Shown here: in pieces, positions 58,598-64,000 of the stretch
Layout of the letters: the number at the start of each line of letters is the position of its first letter
How positions within the stretch are numbered: position 1 is the stretch's first letter
Assembly (NCBI GenBank): GCA_028095005.1
Contig: CM051460.1
Span: 69,045,676-69,109,675 of the forward strand
Source of the DNA: Rhynchospora pubera
Taxonomy: Eukaryota > Streptophyta > Magnoliopsida > Poales > Cyperaceae
Direction: 5' to 3'
Length of the DNA: 64,000 bases
Made by a program: the position numbers and the translations under genes
The notes under the pieces: generated by a model
Told to the model about the DNA's origin: nothing
Seen by the model: only the letters and a program-made list of their open reading frames with translations
The model's database searches: none

Positions 58598-59122
58598 TAG
58601 GGCTATATACGAGCCGAGTTCGAGCGAGTTGGGGCCAACTCAAACTCAACTCGGCTATAACTCGAGTTAGCTCGACTCGAGTTGGAAATACTTTCGAGTT
58701 TTTTAAGTTAGCTCAAACTCAACTCGTCTCTAACTCGAGTTGGCTCACGAGTCACGAGCAAACTTGACATGAATATATCTACTTCAAATTTTCATCTTTT
58801 TATTTATATATTATTTCAAAATTAAAGCAATTACTATATACAATAATATCAATTTTATTCTTTTCCATTGATTTGAAGCAAAATATGTGTTGAAACTCAA
58901 TATTAACACTCATAGATCATGTTGATAACCTTCAAAAAAATTAAATTTATTACGTTACGAGTCAGCTCACGAGTCAACAAGCTGAGTTGAGCCTAACTCA
59001 AACTCGACTCGTTGATTAACCGAGTTGGTTCAACTCGAGTTTTTTTAGCTCGAGTTATAACTGAGCTTTTCACGAGTCGAGTTCGAGTAACTCACGAGTT
59101 ACGAGTTTTTTGCTCACCCCTA
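58598..59122. mobile_element. hAT-type element, 525 bp
   Basis: Ends TAGGGCTATATACGAGCC and, inverted, TAGGGGTGAGCAAAAAAC; flanks CCTCCGCC (58590-58597) and CCTCTGCC (59123-59130), an 8-bp duplication with one mismatch. The interior is full of ACTCGAGT/CGAGTT words in both orientations. It is non-autonomous. Confidence 0.82.
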
Positions 59123-59130
59123 CCTCTGCC

Positions 59131-59597
59131 CCCTAGTTCCGCCCGAAAAAAGAAGAAGGAGGCGTTCATTTAAATTGACTATTTTGCCCCTCTGATAAAA
59201 TATCTGTTAAACTTAACAGAGATTATTCTCACGAGCGAAATTTTTTTTAAGGCAGACGAGCCGTCTGATTTATAAGAAAAGGATGGTCAATAATAAGGAG
59301 CCCGCATGCCCGAATTTTCCTTGTTTTTTTTTCCCTTTTTCTCCTCTAAATATGTGCTATATCGTTGTTTGTTCGAAAATTTATCTATACTTCCACCCAG
59401 AAGATGATTGGATTTGGTATTTTAAACATTATTATCCATTTAGTTGTCCATTGTGCAATTCAAACATTATTTTCGCTATAATTTGGTATAAATTGTTTCG
59501 AGAATTTAGTTGTCCATTGTGTTTAATATGTGCTATTCAAACATTCCAGAACAATTTATACCAAATTTTAGCAAAAACTCACCATAAACCTCAACAA
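59131..59597. repeat. Short direct and inverted repeats, no gene
   Basis: TTTAGTTGTCCATTGTG occurs at 59438 and 59506. ATAATTTGGTATAAATTGTT (59478) and AACAATTTATACCAAATTTT (59551) are inverted copies. A single palindrome CAGACGAGCCGTCTG lies at 59253-59267, like those in the Athila element. The 105-codon frame here is not supported by any family feature. Confidence 0.65.
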
Positions 59598-59602
59598 TGA
59601 CA

Positions 59603-59945
59603 TGTTAGAACAGAAGCTAGGATTTTGCACAAGAGAAAACACGCTAGAAGAAAAGGATTGCTGTCTAGAATGTTCTTTCTATTCATTCAATAAAGTTTAT
59701 ACATACCAAGTGAAACTTACAAATAGAACCCTACAAAAGATACACGCCGTTTGGATTGAAGTGAAAATTTGAAGAATTTGGAAAATTTCTTATTCTTAAA
59801 CATAAATTTATTATAAACAATCCAAACTCTTCACAGTTACACACTTCCCAATAAATTTATGTCTAGAAATTAAAAATTCTCCAAATTCCTAAGCGATCCA
59901 AACAGCCCCTCGGAACTAAAGGTGAGATGAGATACATTTCTAACA
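59603..59945. mobile_element. Small solo LTR, 343 bp including a nested MITE
   Basis: TGTTAGAACAG...TTTCTAACA with a 5-bp duplication TGACA at 59598-59602 and 59946-59950. The parallel flank of NLR1 has the empty site TCATGACAGAC near 44966. It contains AATAAA near 59689. Probably Copia. Confidence 0.85.
59746..59906. mobile_element. MITE nested in the small solo LTR, 161 bp
   Basis: Inverted ends GCCGTTTGGAT and GCTGTTTGGAT, with AATTTGGA.AATTT arms inside. It is similar in style to the MITEs at 52599 and 53131. No clean duplication is visible. Confidence 0.65.
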
Positions 59946-59950
59946 TGACA

Positions 59951-60487
59951 GACCCCCGTATTTCCAAAGAGGTCTCAATCAATTATGTAATCGTAAAAAA
60001 ATACATGAAAATAAAAAAAATCAGTAAAATCAAAGTTACATGAAAAAAATAATAAAATTATAACGTTTTGAAGGTTCTTATAACATTCATAAACTCTGAG
60101 ACCCTAGGTGAAGTTCCAGCAAACAACAACAAAACTAAAATAAAATAAAAATAAAAAGGTTGCATAATAAATACATACACCCGTACAGACTGTACAGCAA
60201 CGGGGTTTCATTAATCTACCAAGCAACAATTAGACAGAGCACTAAATCCAACAAAAAGAAAAGTTTTAAGAAAAAAATCAATTTACAAAAAACTTCTGAG
60301 AAGATAGATAGTGAAGTGGGAAATTTTGATCATGCGGCGGAGAACACATCTTTAGCGTTAATTGACCTGAAAAGAATCACACGACACGAGATGTAAACCT
60401 TCAAATTGATACGAATAAAATTTTATTTATAGAAACGCTAAAAAGAAAACGATAGCTTCCAATTACCTTGAAAATACTCTTTGCAAT
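59951..60487. other. 3' flank of NLR2
   Basis: Parallels 44970-45506. No gene; probably the 3' untranslated region of the minus-strand NLR2, with AATAAA-type signals on that strand not decisive. Confidence 0.5.
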
Positions 60488-63400
60488 TCACCGAATGCGA
60501 ACATGTGGGATATGGGAGATAAGGTGCCAATCCTCCCCTTTTTCACGCTCACATCTCCTCTCCAGTTCAGGACAAATCCAAATTTCCAACCATTGCAGAG
60601 CTGTGAGCTGTTTCATTGATTTGGGAAGACAGGTCAGCGGGGTCTTCGAAATTGACAATTCTTTTAGAGATTTGAGTTCCCCAAACCACTCAGGCAGCAC
60701 ACGAAGACCAGCGCAATACCAAAAAGTTAATTTACGTAGAGAACTGATGTGCTTCATTGATTGTGGAAGACAGGTCAGGGGGGTATCCCAAATCTTCAAC
60801 TCTTCTAGAGATTTGAGTTCCCCTAACCACTCGGGCAATGCACGGAGACCTTTGCAATAATGAATACTTAGTTCTCGGAGGGAGCTGAGGTGCCGCATGC
60901 TTTCAAGTAACCAGTTACGCTTGCACCATGAAAATTCCAGTTCCGTGAGGGAGGTAAGTTGATTTAACCATGCCAATTGTGTTTCCACGTGACTAATTTT
61001 TAACTTTCTAATGCCCAAAGGTTGCGAACAAATCTCAGAGTCAGAGGACTCTCCATTGAAAAATTCTACTCCCAGCAGCTCCTCGTTGTGTTCCTCTAAT
61101 TCTAGCTCCACAACAGATGGTGGGAGACGAGGTTGTATTTTCAATTTTGGACAGTAACTTATTACCAATTTGGATAGGCGAGGAAAGGCTGGCTTGTAAA
61201 CATTTTCTGTATCCAATTTCATTGTTGTCACCTCCTCTAGATTAGGCATTTCACAAAGGTGTAATTCAACCAGTGCAGGAAAATGACCAGTAATAATTGC
61301 CAGATTCAGCATCCTTTTTAGTTTTAGATACTCCAAGTGAGGCAGTTCAGCAAGAGAAGGGAGATTGGAACATCTTTCAAGAAGGGAAAGGGTCAGGGAG
61401 GTGAGATTTGAAAATAGAGTCAATCTCGTCTCATCCGAAAGCATCATCCAATTTGGATATTGTTCTCCTGGATAACCCTCTAATTCCAAGCTCTTGATGC
61501 TTGAGGGTGGTTGAAGGGCTTCCAGCAACGGCAACGAGCATTCAATACAATCATTCAATAAAGCATCAGGGTTCCAACTCAGTGCCAGGCCATTTAGATT
61601 TTCCTTCTTCTTCAAGTTAGCCAGAGTAGCCTCTTTTGGGTCGTTTAAATTTTGCAATTCGGAGATTTTAAGGCGACCTCTAATGTTAGGATGCTCTAGC
61701 TCTGACATGCATGCAAGTTTGTTGTCGAATCTAGAAAAATTGCTCAAACCTTGAAAATCAGGACCATTTAACTCACTGGTACCAGTAGGCATACAGTAAA
61801 AATTTTGGAAATTGTCAAGATTCCCAGGATTAAGTTTGGTAAGGTTATAGACACTTTTAGGAATTGCATTAAGGTAGGAGTGGTCTAAATTCAAAACATG
61901 GAGATTCGCTAGATTTCCAATTGATTCCGGTAAATATTTGAGATTTTCGCACCATTTTAAATCAAGGCTCTCAAGATTGATAAGGTTACCAATAGACTCA
62001 GGAACTTTCTCAAGCCTCCGGCAGTTTTGTAAATTCAGAAAACACAATTTATCTAGACTGCCAATTGATTCCGGTAAATATTTGAGATTTTCGCACCATT
62101 TCAGATCAAGGCTCTCAAGATTGATAAGGTTACCAATTGACTCAGGAACTTTCTCGAGCCTCCGGCAACTTTGTAAATTCAGAAAACACAATTTATCTAG
62201 ATTGCAAATTGATTCCGGTAAATATTTGAGATTTCCGCAACATTTCAGATCAAGGTTCTCAAGATTGATAAGGTTACCAATTGACTCTGGAACTTTCTCG
62301 AGCCTCCGGCAGCTTTGTAAATTCAGAAAACACAATTTATCTAGATTGCCAATTGATTCCGGTAAATATTTGAGATTTCCGCAACATTTCAAATCAAGGC
62401 TCTCAAGATTGATAAGGTTACCAATTGACTCAGGAACTTTCTCGAGCATCCAACATCCATCTAAATTCAGAGAATACAATTTACCTAGATTGCCAATTGC
62501 TTCCGGTAAATATTTGAGATTTCCGCACCATTTCAAATCAAGGCTCTCAAGATTGATAAGGTTACCAATTGACTTAGGAACTTTCTCGAGCCTATTGCAG
62601 CTTTTTAAATTCAGAAAGCACAATTTATTTAGATTGCCAATGAATTCCGGTAAATATTTGAGATTTTCGCACAATTGCAAATCAAGGCTCTCAAGATTGA
62701 TAAGGTTACCAATTGACTCAGGAACTTTCTCGAGCCTCATGCAGCCATGTAAATTCAAAAAACACAATTTATCTAGATTGCCAATTGATTCCGGTAAATA
62801 TTTGAGATTTCCGCACCATTTCAGATCAAGGCTCTCAAGATTGATAAGGTTACCAATTGACTTAGGAACTTTCTCGAGCCTCCCGCAGCTTTGTAAATTC
62901 AGAAAACACAATTTATCTAGATTTCCAATTGATTCCGGTAAATATTTGAGATTTTCGCACCATTTTAGATCAAGGCTCTCAAGATTGATAAGGTTACCAA
63001 TTGACTCAGGAACTTTCTCGAGCCTCCGGCAGTTTTGTAAATTCAGAAAACACAATTTATCTAGATTGCCAATTGATTCCGGTAAATATTTGAGATTTTC
63101 GCAACATTTCAGATCAAGGCTCTCAAGATTGATAAGGTTACCAATTGACTCAGGAACTTTCTCGAGCCTCCGGCAGCTTTGTAAATTCAGAGAATACAAT
63201 TTATCTAGATTGCCAATTGCTTCTGGTAAATGTGTGAGCACACAAAGGACAAGTATGAGGGTTCTTAGGTAAATAAGTTTGCCAATAGATTCTGGTAAAT
63301 ATGTAATCATGTTACAACCCCTTAGATGTAATGCCTCCAAACTCCATAAGGCACCTATATCATTTGGAATTACTGTAAACTCACAATTTGAAATGCAAAT

Positions 63401-64000
63401 GTACCTCAAATGAATTAGTTTCTTGAAACTCATAGGTGATGTATGAAACCATTTTATCCCTTCCAAGAAAAGTGAACGCAAACTTTGTGCTTCATAAACC
63501 ATACTAAACACACTGGAATCGCGACTCCTAATATGGAGTGCGCGCATCTTTTTTATTTTTGTTGGATTTACCTTCCCATTATATTTATTTATAGCTTTGT
63601 CTGCATCATTGATGAGTAAAATTCTTTGGTCAGCTATAGACTGAGCTAGATCATGCACTAGGTCATGCATATTGCATGTCCCTTTTGTAGAATAACTTTG
63701 TTCAACTACATTTTGGAGGAAAGATACTTGTACTAGTTGTTCAAAGTATTCATTTCCTAGATCATCCTCCATACCCTCGGTACTTCTTGTAAAGAAAACT
63801 AAGCCATTAGCCATCCATTGACTAATAAGCTCTTCTTTGTATATGAGACGACCCTTTGGGAAGATAGAACAGTATGCAAAGCATTCCTTCAACTCAGATG
63901 ATAAATTCATATAGCTCAACTCTAGAGATGCCATAACTTCGTTATTTGTCTTCCAAATTTCACTATTTCGTATAGCTTTCCATTTTTCAACACTCTTGTT
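60488..64000 (-). CDS. NLR2: CC-NB-LRR disease-resistance gene, 5' part outside the window
   Basis: Open from the window edge (64000) to a stop at 60490-60488, at least 1,170 codons; the first methionine visible in frame (63934) is internal. It opens inside NB-ARC after the GLPL region: KSVEKWKAIRNSEIWK, then LSYMNLSSELKECFAYCSIF and CNMHDLVHDLAQSI (MHD motif). Then come about nine doubled LRR units (63230-61937), a linker LDNFQNFYCMPTG, and a second, irregular LRR region to the C-terminus HVRIR. It is the intact paralogue of NLR1 (same order, same strand, about 15 kb apart). The protein is expected to be a cytoplasmic or membrane-associated immune receptor. No stop or frameshift is visible, but the P-loop and the coiled coil cannot be checked here. 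Confidence 0.92.
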   Translation of the reverse strand, partial: NKSVEKWKAIRNSEIWKTNNEVMASLELSYMNLSSELKECFAYCSIFPKGRLIYKEELISQWMANGLVFFTRSTEGMEDDLGNEYFEQLVQVSFLQNVVEQSYSTKGTCNMHDLVHDLAQSIADQRILLINDADKAINKYNGKVNPTKIKKMRALHIRSRDSSVFSMVYEAQSLRSLFLEGIKWFHTSPMSFKKLIHLRYICISNCEFTVIPNDIGALWSLEALHLRGCNMITYLPESIGKLIYLRTLILVLCVLTHLPEAIGNLDKLYSLNLQSCRRLEKVPESIGNLINLESLDLKCCENLKYLPESIGNLDKLCFLNLQNCRRLEKVPESIGNLINLESLDLKWCENLKYLPESIGNLDKLCFLNLQSCGRLEKVPKSIGNLINLESLDLKWCGNLKYLPESIGNLDKLCFLNLHGCMRLEKVPESIGNLINLESLDLQLCENLKYLPEFIGNLNKLCFLNLKSCNRLEKVPKSIGNLINLESLDLKWCGNLKYLPEAIGNLGKLYSLNLDGCWMLEKVPESIGNLINLESLDLKCCGNLKYLPESIGNLDKLCFLNLQSCRRLEKVPESIGNLINLENLDLKCCGNLKYLPESICNLDKLCFLNLQSCRRLEKVPESIGNLINLESLDLKWCENLKYLPESIGSLDKLCFLNLQNCRRLEKVPESIGNLINLESLDLKWCENLKYLPESIGNLANLHVLNLDHSYLNAIPKSVYNLTKLNPGNLDNFQNFYCMPTGTSELNGPDFQGLSNFSRFDNKLACMSELEHPNIRGRLKISELQNLNDPKEATLANLKKKENLNGLALSWNPDALLNDCIECSLPLLEALQPPSSIKSLELEGYPGEQYPNWMMLSDETRLTLFSNLTSLTLSLLERCSNLPSLAELPHLEYLKLKRMLNLAIITGHFPALVELHLCEMPNLEEVTTMKLDTENVYKPAFPRLSKLVISYCPKLKIQPRLPPSVVELELEEHNEELLGVEFFNGESSDSEICSQPLGIRKLKISHVETQLAWLNQLTSLTELEFSWCKRNWLLESMRHLSSLRELSIHYCKGLRALPEWLGELKSLEELKIWDTPLTCLPQSMKHISSLRKLTFWYCAGLRVLPEWFGELKSLKELSISKTPLTCLPKSMKQLTALQWLEIWICPELERRCEREKGEDWHLISHIPHVRIR
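61937..63232 (-). repeat. LRR-encoding tandem array, 9 units of 144 bp
   Basis: Each unit encodes two LRRs: YLPESIGNLDKLCFLNLQSC and LEKVPESIGNLINLESLDLK. Most units have LKYLPES and ESLDLK, unlike NLR1 (LKCLPES, often ERLDLQ). The 444-codon frame on the plus strand is a periodicity artefact. Confidence 0.93.

Noticed and set aside
59283..59600. 105-codon aromatic-rich frame
   Set aside because: Built from short duplicated phrases in intergenic DNA; no conserved feature.
61938..63272. 444-codon plus-strand frame over the NLR2 LRR array
   Set aside because: The 144-bp period is divisible by three, so any open phase of one unit stays open in all. The peptide is a repeat of SRLIRLPIDSGTFS with no family match. 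It is the antisense of a real coding array.

Overview
The window reads as nuclear DNA of a flowering plant, most likely a eudicot; I cannot name the species. The reasons are an Athila-type Gypsy retrotransposon with an extra ORF after integrase, Copia LTRs with a Met-tRNA primer site, CC-NB-LRR resistance genes, an intron-bearing CDPK-related kinase relic, and many MITEs in AT-rich intergenic DNA. No bacterial, viral or CRISPR-type locus is present.

Layout. (1) 1-9.6 kb: gene-poor DNA holding a hAT MITE, a 3 kb solo LTR inserted into a small TIR element, a 1.2 kb Mutator-like element and an HSP70 relic. (2) 9.6-19.3 kb: an LTR copy, a hAT MITE, a 0.9 kb CCTAA/CCTAC array, one candidate small two-exon gene on the minus strand, and a second diverged copy of the 2.2-7.6 kb segment with its own 1 kb long-TIR insertion. 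(3) 19.3-24 kb: a 1.9 kb foldback element, a Copia LTR with primer site, and two tandem arrays. (4) 24.0-34.1 kb: a 10.1 kb Athila element with exact 5-bp target duplications. It is broken in gag and pol but keeps an intact third ORF, and it is studded with paired short palindromes. (5) 34.2-37.6 kb: a solo Copia-like LTR with a 1.6 kb Mutator-like element inside it. (6) 37.6-45.5 kb: mainly unassigned AT-rich DNA, a Helitron end and a Tourist-like MITE. (7) 45.5-50.4 kb: a minus-strand CC-NB-LRR gene with two in-frame stops and a destroyed P-loop. (8) 52.6-59.9 kb: MITEs, a Copia reverse-transcriptase fragment, a CDPK-related kinase pseudogene, two hAT elements and a small solo LTR. (9) 60.5-64 kb: a second CC-NB-LRR gene with an open frame, cut by the window edge.

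The two NLR genes are tandem paralogues about 15 kb apart that share their 3' flanks. Their LRR domains are arrays of 144-bp units (11 and 9 copies), homogenised separately in each gene. The rest of the window is nested transposons; most boundaries were fixed from target-site duplications, and three insertions have an empty site in a paralogous copy inside the window. Apart from NLR2, the small gene at 15-16 kb and possibly a truncated NLR1 product, I see no gene likely to be functional. The least explained signal is the set of paired CAGACGG-type palindromes scattered through the non-coding parts and domain linkers of the Athila element.
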